Of a DNA stretch of 51,324 nt, positions 34,495-44,025 are shown one piece after another. Origin of the DNA: Balneolaceae bacterium (GTDB taxonomy: Bacteria > Bacteroidota > Rhodothermia > Balneolales > Balneolaceae); NCBI GenBank assembly GCA_007693295.1, contig REDT01000197.1, forward strand, positions 1-51,324, in the 5' to 3' direction. The position numbers and the translations under genes are program-made. A model generated the notes under the pieces. The model saw only the letters and a program-made list of their open reading frames with translations, did no database searches and was not told where the DNA came from. The stretch's first letter is position 1. Each line of letters begins with the position of its first letter.

Positions 34495-35886
34495 TTGGAA
34501 ACAATTGACGACCCTCCAAGTAACCCGGTATTATTTATTTTGAACCAATTTATATTGTTAGCAGCTGATTCACTGGATACAATCAGCTATGCAGAGATCT
34601 CAATTGAGGTGGCTGTAATGGTTCTGGGATTACTTATCAGCGCACTTTATTCCGGTTCAGAGGTTGCATTCTTTTCTCTCGTTAATCAGCTCGACAAACT
34701 TAAACCGGGTTCAGACGGTGGGAATAAAGATTCCAGGATACTGAAAATGTTGCAAAAACCCCGTCGGCTGCTCGCAACTATCCTTATTGGAAACACGTTT
34801 GCCAATGTTTTAAGCTCGGTTATGGCCGCAGTTTTGGCCGGAAAGGCAGCCGTCTATTATGGGTTTCCTCCAGTAGCGGTTTATACGTTTGAAATTATCG
34901 TGCTCACTTTTATGATATTAATTCTAAGTGAGATAACACCTAAAATGATAGCGATAAACAATCCGTTGAAGGTGTCGAGAAAGATGTCCGGCTTTATCTA
35001 TCTGAATTTTGTTTTACTTACACCGATTTCCAAGCTGATTGCGGAGAGTACCATGAGCCTTGAGAAAACGTTACCCAAACCAAATAGCAGAATGACCGCC
35101 CAGGACCTCAAAACGATGGCCGAAATGAGTGAGCAGGAGGGGTCCATTAAAGGTGATGAACGTGAAATCATCGAGAACGTAATCGAATTCGGTAACATTA
35201 CCGTTCGTGAAATTATGACTTCACGCGTTAATATTATAGCCGTTCCCGTCAATTCAACACTCCCCGATGTGATTGAACTTATAAGGGAAAAAGGGCTCTC
35301 AAGAATGCCTCTGATTGAAAATGACCTGGATACCATTTTAGGAATTATATATAGCAAAGATCTGCTCCCCTATATCAATACGGATTTGGTTGATGGCCCG
35401 ATTAACTGGAAAACGATTGCCCGAAAAGCACTATTTATTCCCTCAACAAAGAAGCTTGATGATCTGCTGAGAGACTTCCAGCACGAAAAGACGCACATCG
35501 CTATTGTAGTGGATGAATATGGAGGTACCGAAGGTATTGTTACCCTCGACGATATCCTGGAAGAGATTGTTGGGGATATTGGTGATGAGTATGATGAACA
35601 GGAAGAGAAGCTCTATAAGAAGTTTAAAAATGGGGTTTATATTTTTGATGCCAAAATTGATCTTGATGATTTGGACGATATACTTGGTACAGAAATAAGT
35701 TCGGATGATGACGAATTTGAAACGCTTGGCGGACTTGTCTATCACTTAACAGAAAGAATTCCAAATGTGGGAGAACGCCTTCACTATAAAAATCTTGAGC
35801 TCACTGTTCATTCCGTTCTAAAAAACAGGGTTAAAAAGCTTAGAGTGAAACTGGATGCTCAGGCAAGAGTTAAAACGGATGCTTAA
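34495..35886 (+). CDS. HlyC/CorC-type membrane protein with CNNM, CBS pair and CorC domains (GldE-like)
   Basis: The 463-residue protein has an N-terminal CNNM transmembrane domain (about 35-195; ALYSGSEVAFFSL, LATILIGNTFANV, LSEITPKMIA). A paired CBS domain (about 215-335; IMTSRVNIIAVP, LGIIYSKDLLP) and a C-terminal CorC_HlyC transporter-associated domain (about 375-455; GVYIFDAKIDLDDLDD, ETLGGLVYHL) follow. Family members are linked to Mg2+ or Co2+ movement; in Flavobacteria the close relative GldE is associated with gliding proteins. Motility is not implied here. The start TTG 34495 is the only one before the first helix; the true start is uncertain. Confidence 0.88.
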   Translation: METIDDPPSNPVLFILNQFILLAADSLDTISYAEISIEVAVMVLGLLISALYSGSEVAFFSLVNQLDKLKPGSDGGNKDSRILKMLQKPRRLLATILIGNTFANVLSSVMAAVLAGKAAVYYGFPPVAVYTFEIIVLTFMILILSEITPKMIAINNPLKVSRKMSGFIYLNFVLLTPISKLIAESTMSLEKTLPKPNSRMTAQDLKTMAEMSEQEGSIKGDEREIIENVIEFGNITVREIMTSRVNIIAVPVNSTLPDVIELIREKGLSRMPLIENDLDTILGIIYSKDLLPYINTDLVDGPINWKTIARKALFIPSTKKLDDLLRDFQHEKTHIAIVVDEYGGTEGIVTLDDILEEIVGDIGDEYDEQEEKLYKKFKNGVYIFDAKIDLDDLDDILGTEISSDDDEFETLGGLVYHLTERIPNVGERLHYKNLELTVHSVLKNRVKKLRVKLDAQARVKTDA

Positions 35887-35895
35887 TTAAATTAC

Positions 35896-36951
35896 ATGTC
35901 ATCAGCCTCTAAAGAGAACTTCACAAAACCTGAAATTAGAAAGGATGTAAATCTCCGGGCGATGAATACTCTTGGTGTGGGGTCAACAGCGAACACTTTC
36001 GTTGAGATATCGAATAAAAATCAGTTACTTAAATTGGCTGATGAGAAATTCTTCACAGAGTTTAATCCGTTCATAATTGGGGGTGGCAGTAATATTCTAT
36101 TGAAATCGAATCCCTCCAGGCCAATTCTAAAGGTGTCAATACCCGGAATCGATATCCGGCAGGAATCGACAAGCCATGTTTTGGTGAAAATTGGAGCCGG
36201 AGTCGAGTGGCACTCCCTGGTTGAATGGGCTGTTAGCCGGAATTTTGGCGGTATAGAGAATCTGGCTCTGATACCCGGCACTGTGGGTGCTGCTCCCATT
36301 CAAAATATTGGAGCATATGGAGTTGAACTGGAACAGGTTTTTGAACAGCTGGAGGCTTTTTTAATCGATTCAAAAAGCTTCAGAACTTTTTCTCATCATG
36401 AATGTCAGTTCGGATATCGCGACAGTATCTTTAAAAGAGAGCTTAAGGGGAAGGCAATTGTAACATCTGTAACCCTGAAGCTTAACAAGGAGCCTCATTT
36501 GATTCACGCAGAGTACTATGCTCTTAAAAATTGGCTTCTTGAACATCAAATCAACAAGCCCCTGATTAAGGATGTATTTGATGCGGTTGTATCCATCCGG
36601 CAGTCAAAACTACCGTCTCCCTCTTTACTGGGCAATGCAGGCAGCTTTTTTAAAAATCCTGTGGTAGAGAAGAGCATTTATGAAAGCGTGAAAAAGAGAT
36701 ATTCTGATATGCCCTCTTTTCCGGCGCCCGGCGGAAGAATTAAAATCCCGGCAGGATGGTTAATTGAACAGGCCGGCTGGAAAGGTAAAAAAGAGGGGAA
36801 TGTTGGTACCTATGTGAATCAGGCCCTGGTTATCGTAAATCATGGTGGTGCAACCGGCGAAGAGATCTATGAATTTGCAATGCGAATACGGAAATCTGTA
36901 ATGGAGAAATTTGGGATACAACTAACTCCTGAAGTTAATATTCTTGAATGA
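35896..36951 (+). CDS. murB: UDP-N-acetylenolpyruvoylglucosamine reductase
   Basis: This 351-residue flavoenzyme makes UDP-N-acetylmuramate for peptidoglycan. It has the FAD-binding FIIGGGSNILLKS, the GGIENLALIPGTVGAAPIQN stretch, the FGYRDSIFK motif of type I MurB, the catalytic Ser in GNAGSFFKNP and the terminal Glu in LTPEVNILE. The size is that of E. coli-type (type I) MurB. It starts 9 nt after the GldE-like gene, so the two may share a message, and is followed by a DUF2779 gene 17 nt later. Cytoplasmic. Confidence 0.96.
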   Translation: MSSASKENFTKPEIRKDVNLRAMNTLGVGSTANTFVEISNKNQLLKLADEKFFTEFNPFIIGGGSNILLKSNPSRPILKVSIPGIDIRQESTSHVLVKIGAGVEWHSLVEWAVSRNFGGIENLALIPGTVGAAPIQNIGAYGVELEQVFEQLEAFLIDSKSFRTFSHHECQFGYRDSIFKRELKGKAIVTSVTLKLNKEPHLIHAEYYALKNWLLEHQINKPLIKDVFDAVVSIRQSKLPSPSLLGNAGSFFKNPVVEKSIYESVKKRYSDMPSFPAPGGRIKIPAGWLIEQAGWKGKKEGNVGTYVNQALVIVNHGGATGEEIYEFAMRIRKSVMEKFGIQLTPEVNILE

Positions 36952-36968
36952 GGAGAGTTGAATAGATA

Positions 36969-38831
36969 ATGGAGATAACCGACAATCTTTTTCAGCAATT
37001 TGTCACCTGTCCGCTGAAGCTATATCACCATCAAGACGAAAATAGAGAGCGTAGAACATATCTTCCATTCAAGCATAGAAACAAACTGCAGTTGAGAGAT
37101 GCGGTAGCGGTTCAGTTTCAGAACAGAAAATTCACATCGGATGATACCCAAACCGCTTTGAAGGAGACAGAAGCGTGGCTCCGGGAAGATGAGGTTACAA
37201 TCTGTGGAGCAGTAATAAAATCAGGACCATTTCTGTCAAGAATTCCAATTCTGAAAAAAAAAGGTGAGCAGTTTACAATTATTCAGATACATGGAAAACT
37301 GAGAAAACGCTCTCAATCTGATAAGATCAGGGGTGAAGAAAAAAGCAGGACAACAACCTCTTACATTTTAAAAGCGGCATATCGCACTGAAGTGTTGCGA
37401 CGACTATATCCGGGAGCGGAGTTTCTTGCACAGTTCTATTTTCCCCAGCGCGATTTCAAGGCTACAACCGACTCAGTTCTCCAAAAAGCTAAAACTGCAA
37501 GGGATGCAAACCCTGATCCCGAATTTATTGAGAACTGCAGCAGGCTTTTTGCAATGGTCGATGCCACGGAAGGAGTTCAGAAGTTGATCAGCTCTGTGCC
37601 TGAAAATATTGCTCACAAAACGATTGCCGGAGAATCGATCGCCGACACACTCAAACTAATGGAGAGCAGGAACTGGAGTGAAGGGAATATCCTGAATATT
37701 AAGATACACAGCGGCTGCCGGTCGTGTGATTACAGAAGACGCAGTCCCTCCGGAACAGAAGGGTGTTGGGGCCGGTTTTTTGTTGAGAGTGAATTGAATA
37801 ACCCGGAAAGGCATGTGTTTGAGTTGATTGGCCATGGAAATGAAATTGATACGAATAACGGGCACTATTACCAGGAAAACGTGCCCTATGCGGATCAGTT
37901 TGCCTCTTTCGAAATGGTTCAAAAATATGGCGGGCCAAAAATTACGATTCAGCAGAGAAGGGTTTTGCAGCTATTAAAAGCCAAAGGTGAATCTGTTCCT
38001 TCATTGTGGGCTAAACCCATTTTAAAACAATTGGATGATTTAGAGTTCCCCCTCCATTTTATTGACTTTGAAGCCGCTACGTATGCTCTGCCCATGAACA
38101 GGGGTGATGGGCCCTATAAGCCGGTTTATTTTCAATATTCGTGCCATACGCTCTATAAAAACGGAGAGATTAAAGAGGCCAATTGGCTTGATGAGGATAG
38201 CAGCTCCGGTCATCCCCACCATAGATTCATACAGTCTCTTACCGGGGTTAAAGACATTTACCGGGGAACAATTGTGCAATATTCACCATTCGAAGTGCAA
38301 GGAGTTCGGCAGTTGCTGGCGGAGATGAAACGTAATTCTATGAAAAATGAGAATGAAATTGACAGGCTGAAGAAGTTGCTTGAAAGCAACAGTTCAAAAG
38401 GAAACCGGTTTTATGATATAAGCAGCCTTATCCGTGATGGATATTTCAACTCCAAACTGGAGGGAAGCCTGGGGCTAAAGCAGGTCTTGAAAAGTATTTT
38501 AAAGTGGCAGAAAGAAAATTCTCACTACACAGATAAAACGGTTAGGATTTACGATAAGGAAATACATCTTTTTCCGGAAGATGATACAAAAAGTAATAAC
38601 CCATACAGGCAGATCCAGGATGATGTGACCGCGATTGATGATGGCGAAAACGCAATGCATGCCTACATATCCATAAAGAGTAATCTTCTGACGAAAGAAG
38701 AATCTGCAGAATTACCTGAACAGCTTAAACGCTATTGTGCACTCGATTCGTACTCGATGATATTGATTTACAAGCATTTGAAAATGTTAACTGAGCAAAT
38801 GAGTGGAGATGAAGATCTGATAATTATGTAA
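36969..38831 (+). CDS. DUF2779 protein: Cas4/AddB-like Fe-S nuclease remnant fused to DnaQ-like exonuclease domain
   Basis: The 620-residue protein has an N-terminal part (1-280) with four cysteines spaced as in the Fe-S clusters of Cas4 and AddB: Cys14 in FVTCPLKLY, then Cys250, Cys253 and Cys266. The PD-(D/E)XK core between them is unclear: where relatives have an IEVK-type motif, I see IIQIHGK, so catalysis there may be lost. The second half (about 355-605) is DUF2779/DnaQ-like, with DFEA (Asp366, Glu368), VQYSPFE, a GSLGLKQVL motif and the terminal YCALDSYSM, all typical of a 3'-5' exonuclease. Probably a DNA or RNA nuclease; its biology is unknown. It directly follows murB. Confidence 0.82.
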   Translation: MEITDNLFQQFVTCPLKLYHHQDENRERRTYLPFKHRNKLQLRDAVAVQFQNRKFTSDDTQTALKETEAWLREDEVTICGAVIKSGPFLSRIPILKKKGEQFTIIQIHGKLRKRSQSDKIRGEEKSRTTTSYILKAAYRTEVLRRLYPGAEFLAQFYFPQRDFKATTDSVLQKAKTARDANPDPEFIENCSRLFAMVDATEGVQKLISSVPENIAHKTIAGESIADTLKLMESRNWSEGNILNIKIHSGCRSCDYRRRSPSGTEGCWGRFFVESELNNPERHVFELIGHGNEIDTNNGHYYQENVPYADQFASFEMVQKYGGPKITIQQRRVLQLLKAKGESVPSLWAKPILKQLDDLEFPLHFIDFEAATYALPMNRGDGPYKPVYFQYSCHTLYKNGEIKEANWLDEDSSSGHPHHRFIQSLTGVKDIYRGTIVQYSPFEVQGVRQLLAEMKRNSMKNENEIDRLKKLLESNSSKGNRFYDISSLIRDGYFNSKLEGSLGLKQVLKSILKWQKENSHYTDKTVRIYDKEIHLFPEDDTKSNNPYRQIQDDVTAIDDGENAMHAYISIKSNLLTKEESAELPEQLKRYCALDSYSMILIYKHLKMLTEQMSGDEDLIIM

Positions 38832-38919
38832 GACCTGCCAAGGTATATGTAATATATAAAATCGACTAATACCGGTAAAAAATCGTACCTTTTCCTATGT
38901 TAAACCAAGTTTAGTAATT

Positions 38920-40410
38920 ATGAAGAGAATAACATCACATATCGTATTATTTGTAGCATTCATGGTGGTCTCATCATCATGCGTAATCCAGCAAAATCCG
39001 GTTTCCGGACAGAAAAGAGCTTTTGCCTATTCGTGGCAACAGGAAATTCAGATAGGCAAGGATGTTGACAGGGAGATTGTCTCGCAATATGGAATTTATG
39101 ATGATTCTGAAATAGAGAAATACGTAATTGATTTAAGTGAGAAAGTGCTCGCAGTAAGCCATATGAGGCGTGAAGATACAGCGAAACAGTTTCGCGAGGC
39201 CGAATTCACATTTCGTGTTTTAGACAGCCCTGTTGTTAATGCTTTTGCGCTGCCCGGAGGGTATATTTATGTGACAAGGGGTTTATTGGCGCATCTCAAC
39301 AATGAGGCTCAGCTTGCCGTTGTGCAGGGGCATGAGATTGGCCACGTTGCCGCCCGCCATGCGTCGCAGAGAGGTATACAGCAAACCATAGGGCAGGTAG
39401 CCATAATTGGTGGTGCAATTCTTGGGCAAGAATTACTTGGCCTGCCCGGAGAAGCCATTTTAAACCTGAGCAGCCAGGCAGCGCAGTTTCTCTTCTTGAG
39501 TTACAGCCGGGATGCTGAGAGGGAGTCTGACCGGCTTGGAGTAGAATATGCTGCGATGAATGGGTATGTAGCCGCAGAAGGAGCTGCTTTTTTTACAAGC
39601 CTTAAAAGAATGTCAGAAAAATCGGGCCAGTCTATTCCAAACATGCTATCAAGTCACCCCAATCCCGGAGAAAGGGAAACTACGATACCCAGGCTGGCTG
39701 ATGAGTGGAAAGAGAAAGGTTATGAACAAACCATCCGAAATACCGAAGCGTATATGCAGATGCTCGATGGTATTACCTTTGGAGAGAATCCGAGGAACGG
39801 TTTTGTAGATGAAAACCGGTTTGTCCATCCTGAGCTTAAGTTTCAGTATCCGGTTCCACAGGGATGGCAGGTGATCAATCAACCCTCCCAGGTGGTATAT
39901 GTGAATCCGGACGGAGATGCAATCATGATTTTAAGAATCGACTCTGAATCAACAACAGCCCGGCAGTCAGTTGAGCAGTTAATTGCAGAGGATGGTTTTG
40001 TACTTCAGCGCCAGGCTGAAACCCAAAGCAGCGGACAGTGGCCGGCATATGAAGCCGATTTCACAGTGCAGCAAGAGGGGGGTACACTTGGGGTGAATGT
40101 CTATGCAGTTGAATATGACAATAACGTGTACCGCTTTATAAACTATACAGAACAGGCAAAGTTTGAACGCTACAGCACCACATTTTCATCCGTAACAAAT
40201 GCATTCGACCGGTTAACCGACCAGCGCATTCTGGATATAGAACCGGTTCGCCTACGAGTTACCCGGGTTGAAACAGATACACGGTTCAGTGACTTACTGC
40301 CATCCCAGCTGCCTATGGATATCGAAGCAGAAGACGTGGCAATTATGAATCAGGTTTACATGGATGATGTTATCAGAGCCGGAACCTATATCAAAATACC
40401 AGTACAGTAG
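38920..40410 (+). CDS. M48 family metalloprotease lipoprotein (BepA/YfgC-like)
   Basis: The 496-residue protein has a lipoprotein signal peptide (lipobox VSSSC, Cys21) and an M48 peptidase domain (about 60-265). The zinc motif is HEIGH (His138, Glu139, His142), with the third ligand in [12 protein letters not shown] and the substrate-edge motif [17 protein letters not shown]. The C-terminal region (about 300-495) is unassigned and ends with a LysM-like stretch ([14 protein letters not shown]). Relatives such as BepA act in the periplasm in outer-membrane protein quality control. It has its own upstream gap of 88 bp and is followed after 8 nt by purB. Confidence 0.9.
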   Translation: MKRITSHIVLFVAFMVVSSSCVIQQNPVSGQKRAFAYSWQQEIQIGKDVDREIVSQYGIYDDSEIEKYVIDLSEKVLAVSHMRREDTAKQFREAEFTFRVLDSPVVNAFALPGGYIYVTRGLLAHLNNEAQLAVVQGHEIGHVAARHASQRGIQQTIGQVAIIGGAILGQELLGLPGEAILNLSSQAAQFLFLSYSRDAERESDRLGVEYAAMNGYVAAEGAAFFTSLKRMSEKSGQSIPNMLSSHPNPGERETTIPRLADEWKEKGYEQTIRNTEAYMQMLDGITFGENPRNGFVDENRFVHPELKFQYPVPQGWQVINQPSQVVYVNPDGDAIMILRIDSESTTARQSVEQLIAEDGFVLQRQAETQSSGQWPAYEADFTVQQEGGTLGVNVYAVEYDNNVYRFINYTEQAKFERYSTTFSSVTNAFDRLTDQRILDIEPVRLRVTRVETDTRFSDLLPSQLPMDIEAEDVAIMNQVYMDDVIRAGTYIKIPVQ

Positions 40411-40418
40411 AAATTATT

Positions 40419-41711
40419 ATGATTGAGCGTTATTCGAGAAAAGAGATGACCGACATCTGGTCTGAACAGAACCATTTTCAAGCCTGGCTCGACGTTGAAC
40501 TTGCAGCCTGCAAGGCGTGGAGCAAAATCGGGAAAATTCCCGCAGAGGATGTTGAGAAACTCTATAAAAATGCGACTTTTGATATTGATCGCATTAAAGA
40601 GATTGAAATGGAAACCCGTCACGATGTAGTTGCCTTTACAAGGTCGGTCTCCGAATCGCTGGGCGAGGAGAAGAAATGGGTTCACTATGGACTTACTTCC
40701 ACAGATGTTGTGGATACGGCCAATGGTTGCCGGTTGAAACAGGCAAATGTACTTCTGAGAACCGGTCTTAATCGCTTTAATAAAGCCCTTGCTGAAAAAG
40801 CGCACGAGCACAAACTAACCGTGATGATGGGGCGCACGCATGGCGTGCACGCCGAACCTACAACTTTCGGCCTCAAATGTGCTCTTTGGTATGCTGAAAT
40901 GCAGCGTAACATGGACCGTTTTGAAAGAGCTGCAGCAGATGTCGAGTTTGGTAAACTATCAGGGGCGGTAGGAACTTTCGCTCATATTCCGCCCGAGGTT
41001 GAAAAAATAACCTGTGAGCTGCTCGGGCTAAGTCCGGCACCTGTTTCCACTCAAACCCTTCAGCGCGACAGGCACGCCTACTACATGGCTACCCTGGCGG
41101 TGATTGGCGGAACCCTGGAGAAGATCGCCGTGGAGATTCGCCATCTGCAGCGAACAGAGCTGCGTGAAGCCGAAGAGTTTTTCCGCAAAGGGCAGAAGGG
41201 TTCATCAGCCATGCCTCACAAGCGTAATCCAATCAGTTCCGAAAATATTACAGGGTGCGCCCGTGTATTGCGCGGATACATGGTTTCAGCCTATGAAAAT
41301 ATGCCTCTCTGGCACGAAAGAGATATCTCTCACTCATCCGTTGAACGAATTATACTTCCGGATGCCACCATACTTCTCGACTACATGCTCCATCGCTTTT
41401 CGAGTGTGATCGAAAAATTGATGGTATATCCTGAGAATATGAAAGAGAATATGGAGAAGACACACGGGCTGGTATTCTCACAGCGACTTCTTTTGATGCT
41501 CATTGAAAAAGGTTTATCAAGAGAAGCTGCCTACGACAGGGTTCAGCCGCTGGCGATGCAGGCGTGGGAAGAGAAAAGATCGTTTCGTGAGTTGGTTGAG
41601 GCAGATACTACCATCCGCGATAACCTTACGCCCGAAGAGATAGAGAGCGCATTCGATTTGAATTACCACACCCGCAGAGTGGATGAAATTTTTAGGCGAG
41701 CCGGCCTCTAA
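40419..41711 (+). CDS. purB: Adenylosuccinate lyase
   Basis: The 430-residue enzyme of the fumarase/aspartase superfamily splits SAICAR and adenylosuccinate in purine synthesis. The signature is [19 protein letters not shown] with the catalytic Ser loop; other motifs are [13 protein letters not shown] and [14 protein letters not shown] with the general-acid His. The length fits the short, Bacillus-type PurB. It follows the M48 gene by 8 nt, which suggests co-transcription, and precedes a structured intergenic element that includes a terminator-like hairpin. With guaB close by, the two purine genes are neighbours but not an operon. Confidence 0.96.
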   Translation: MIERYSRKEMTDIWSEQNHFQAWLDVELAACKAWSKIGKIPAEDVEKLYKNATFDIDRIKEIEMETRHDVVAFTRSVSESLGEEKKWVHYGLTSTDVVDTANGCRLKQANVLLRTGLNRFNKALAEKAHEHKLTVMMGRTHGVHAEPTTFGLKCALWYAEMQRNMDRFERAAADVEFGKLSGAVGTFAHIPPEVEKITCELLGLSPAPVSTQTLQRDRHAYYMATLAVIGGTLEKIAVEIRHLQRTELREAEEFFRKGQKGSSAMPHKRNPISSENITGCARVLRGYMVSAYENMPLWHERDISHSSVERIILPDATILLDYMLHRFSSVIEKLMVYPENMKENMEKTHGLVFSQRLLLMLIEKGLSREAAYDRVQPLAMQAWEEKRSFRELVEADTTIRDNLTPEEIESAFDLNYHTRRVDEIFRRAGL

Positions 41712-41733
41712 TGTTAACAATCTTAAAGTGATG

Positions 41734-41917
41734 GTTGAAACCTGACAGCATTCCCGCGCTTTTTGCGGGTTTCTGTCAGCGTTGGCGAAAAGTCCACCGA
41801 CCCTGAATCGCGGATTTCGCCTATGCGCGATCCCAAAGCAACGCTGTTCCCCAAGGGATCCCTTCGGGGCAGTGGGTGTACCGCTAAAGCTGCACCTTCG
41901 GCTGACAGGTTTTGACC
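41734..41917. repeat. Large multi-armed inverted-repeat element
   Basis: The element is bounded by GGTTGAAACCTGACAG and the imperfect reverse complement CTGACAGGTTTTGACC. Inside lie a CCCGC/GCGGG hairpin, an 8-bp stem CAGCGTTG/CAACGCTG enclosing ATCGCG/CGCGAT, and a hairpin around AAGGGATCCCTT (41849-41869). The layout is like a branched RNA or a mobile palindromic element. The hairpin core AGGGATCCCTTCGGG recurs exactly in the tRNA-Ser-like sequence near 50985. The element is GC-rich compared with its surroundings. Whether it is transcribed is unknown. Confidence 0.65.
41752..41774 (+). terminator. Terminator-like hairpin after purB
   Basis: CCCGC and GCGGG pair around GCTTTTT and a short TTT follows. 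It lies about 40 nt after purB and is part of the larger inverted-repeat element. The T-run is weak. Confidence 0.45.
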
Positions 41918-42078
41918 GACATTTCATATTTGACTTAACACTAGGGTATTATACTCTCCATTTAAAGCAGTTCACAGAAGGATTATTCAGCCTGTAATTA
42001 TTTTCAAACAGGGGTGACACTTAGTTGTCACACCCGCCTTGTAAATTGTGATCAAACATTAAAACAAACCTGATTACA
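41918..42078. other. Leader region of the gene at 42079
   Basis: The region contains a hairpin GTGACA/TGTCAC (42014-42031) that lies about 50 nt before the ATG. Otherwise I see no gene. It follows the inverted-repeat element and should hold the promoter of the next gene. Confidence 0.4.
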
Positions 42079-42405
42079 ATGAATAATTCAGCTTTTAAGT
42101 CCGCCACTTCATTCAAGGCCGAGCCGCTTCTTTTCTCCATCTTTCATAAGGCGGAAGCCGAATATCTTCAAATAGAGCAGATGTTTGCCATGCTTGGCTG
42201 GGAAGAGTTGCCCAACGAAATCAAACTTAACATCGAAGAGGATGTTAAAGGGTATATTGATGAACTTCACGGAAACTATTCAACAAATTGCCCGCATATT
42301 CAGCGCAGGCGTGAAAGCGTTGATTTTTGGGTAAACAGTTATATCGACGGTGTGTGTACACTGGATACAGCGGCACAGGCTTTAAAGGTAAACGGCTTGA
42401 TTTGA
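42079..42405 (+). CDS. Hypothetical protein, 108 residues
   Basis: A soluble, mostly helical 108-residue protein with no signal peptide or transmembrane segment. It contains KAEAEYLQIEQMFAMLGW, DVKGYIDELHG and a compact C-terminal stretch with CPHIQRRRESVDFW. I recognise no family. The reading frame has a sensible amino-acid composition and is flanked by a leader hairpin on the left and guaB 78 bp to the right. It is in the same direction as guaB and may or may not share its message. Its function is unknown. Confidence 0.65.
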   Translation: MNNSAFKSATSFKAEPLLFSIFHKAEAEYLQIEQMFAMLGWEELPNEIKLNIEEDVKGYIDELHGNYSTNCPHIQRRRESVDFWVNSYIDGVCTLDTAAQALKVNGLI

Positions 42406-42483
42406 ATTAATCCCTAATCGGGGTAAAGAAGTTCTGAATGATTTGTTATCTTTACCAAAACGTAAACGAAGCGAATTTTTTCC

Positions 42484-43959
42484 ATGAATAACTCCCCCTT
42501 CTCCAAAATCACCCGACAGGGGTTAACCTACGATGATGTTCTTTTAGTACCCGCACACTCTCAGGTTTTACCACGCGATGTTGATACCAAAGTACAGTTA
42601 ACCCCCACATTAACACTTAACGTGCCCATCATTAGTGCTGCGATGGATACAGTTTCGGAATATCGTATGGCGATAGCGCTGGCGCGTGAAGGAGGGATAG
42701 CCATGCTGCACAAGAACATGTCGATCGAAGATCAGGCTGAGCATGTAAGGCTGGTTAAGAGGAGCGAGAGCGGAATGATTGTAGACCCAGTTACGCTGCC
42801 TTCAACGGCAACGGTAAAAGATGCCCGGGCCCTGATGAAGAAGCATAAGATTGGGGGAATTCCAATAGTTGAACCCGACAACAGGCTTGTTGGAATTGTT
42901 ACCAACCGGGATCTCAGGTTTGAGCACTATGTAGACAAGGAGTTGGGAACCATTATGACCCGCAACAACCTGATCACTGCAAAAGCGAATACCAACCTGG
43001 AAGAGGCCGAAGAGATTTTGCAGCAGTATAAAGTAGAAAAGCTTCCTATTGTAGATTCAAACAATATTTTAGTTGGGTTGATTACATTTAAAGACATTGA
43101 GAAAAAAATGAACTTCCCCAACGCCTGCAAGGATGAAATGGGCAGGTTAAGGGTAGGGGCCGCAGTAGGTATAAGCCCGGATACCATGGACCGCGTGGAT
43201 GCGCTGGTAGATTCGGGTGTGGACGTTATCACTGTAGATACTGCCCATGGGCACTCCGCCGGTGTGATTGCGATGGTTAAAGAGATAAAGTCGAAGTATA
43301 AAGAGCTGAATGTAATTGGGGGCAATATTGCAACCCGTGCCGCAGCCGAAGCTCTTGTTGAGGCCGGTGCCGATGTTGTAAAAGTTGGAGTCGGGCCCGG
43401 TTCTATTTGTACCACACGCGTTGTAACCGGTGTTGGTGTACCTCAGCTCTCTGCGGTCATGGAGATTGCGGAGTTTACAAGCAAGAATAACATTGGCCTG
43501 ATTGCCGACGGAGGCATCAAACAGACCGGTGATATTCCAAAGGCAATTGCCGGCGGTGCCGACGCTGTTATGATGGGATCAATGTTTGCAGGTGTGGATG
43601 AAAGCCCCGGTGAAACCATTATCTATGAGTCGCGGAAGTATAAATCGTATCGGGGTATGGGCAGCATCAGCGCAATGGATAAAGGATCGAAAGACCGTTA
43701 TTTTCAGGATGTTGAAGACGATCTTAGAAAATTGGTGCCTGAAGGAATAGAAGGCCGTGTGCCATATAAAGGTTATTTGGGTGAAGTTGTTCACCAGATG
43801 GTGGGTGGGCTTAGAGCGGCCATGGGTTATGTTGGCGCCCCTTCTATAAAAGAACTTAAGGAAGCTGAGTTTGTTCAGATCTCTGCTGCAAGTTACAGGG
43901 AGAGTCATCCACATTCGGTGCAGATTACCAAAGAGGCACCAAACTACTCTGTTTCTTAA
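42484..43959 (+). CDS. guaB: Inosine-5'-monophosphate dehydrogenase
   Basis: This 491-residue enzyme oxidises IMP to XMP, the rate-limiting step to GMP. The catalytic Cys309 lies in [15 protein letters not shown]. Two CBS domains are inserted at about 98-205 ([16 protein letters not shown] and [14 protein letters not shown]), and the flap with [14 protein letters not shown] is present. The length is normal for bacterial GuaB. It has a TATCTTTA sequence close to a Bacteroidetes -7 box at 42447. A short palindrome, TTGTTAC/GTAACAA, lies just after the stop (43960-43974). Confidence 0.97.
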   Translation: MNNSPFSKITRQGLTYDDVLLVPAHSQVLPRDVDTKVQLTPTLTLNVPIISAAMDTVSEYRMAIALAREGGIAMLHKNMSIEDQAEHVRLVKRSESGMIVDPVTLPSTATVKDARALMKKHKIGGIPIVEPDNRLVGIVTNRDLRFEHYVDKELGTIMTRNNLITAKANTNLEEAEEILQQYKVEKLPIVDSNNILVGLITFKDIEKKMNFPNACKDEMGRLRVGAAVGISPDTMDRVDALVDSGVDVITVDTAHGHSAGVIAMVKEIKSKYKELNVIGGNIATRAAAEALVEAGADVVKVGVGPGSICTTRVVTGVGVPQLSAVMEIAEFTSKNNIGLIADGGIKQTGDIPKAIAGGADAVMMGSMFAGVDESPGETIIYESRKYKSYRGMGSISAMDKGSKDRYFQDVEDDLRKLVPEGIEGRVPYKGYLGEVVHQMVGGLRAAMGYVGAPSIKELKEAEFVQISAASYRESHPHSVQITKEAPNYSVS

Positions 43960-44025
43960 TTGTTACAGTAACAAACCCCACATGTAACTCTCTTTATATA
44001 TGAATCGATTCAATCTGAGTTAATT

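Noticed and set aside
41517-41927. Minus-strand 136-codon ORF over the purB end and the inverted-repeat element
   Set aside because: It runs antisense through the conserved end of purB and through the palindromic element, and its sequence has no domain character.
43960-43974. Palindrome TTGTTAC-A-GTAACAA after guaB as a terminator or operator
   Set aside because: The central spacer is one base, so it cannot form a hairpin without losing pairs, there is no T-run, and no regulator is linked to it.
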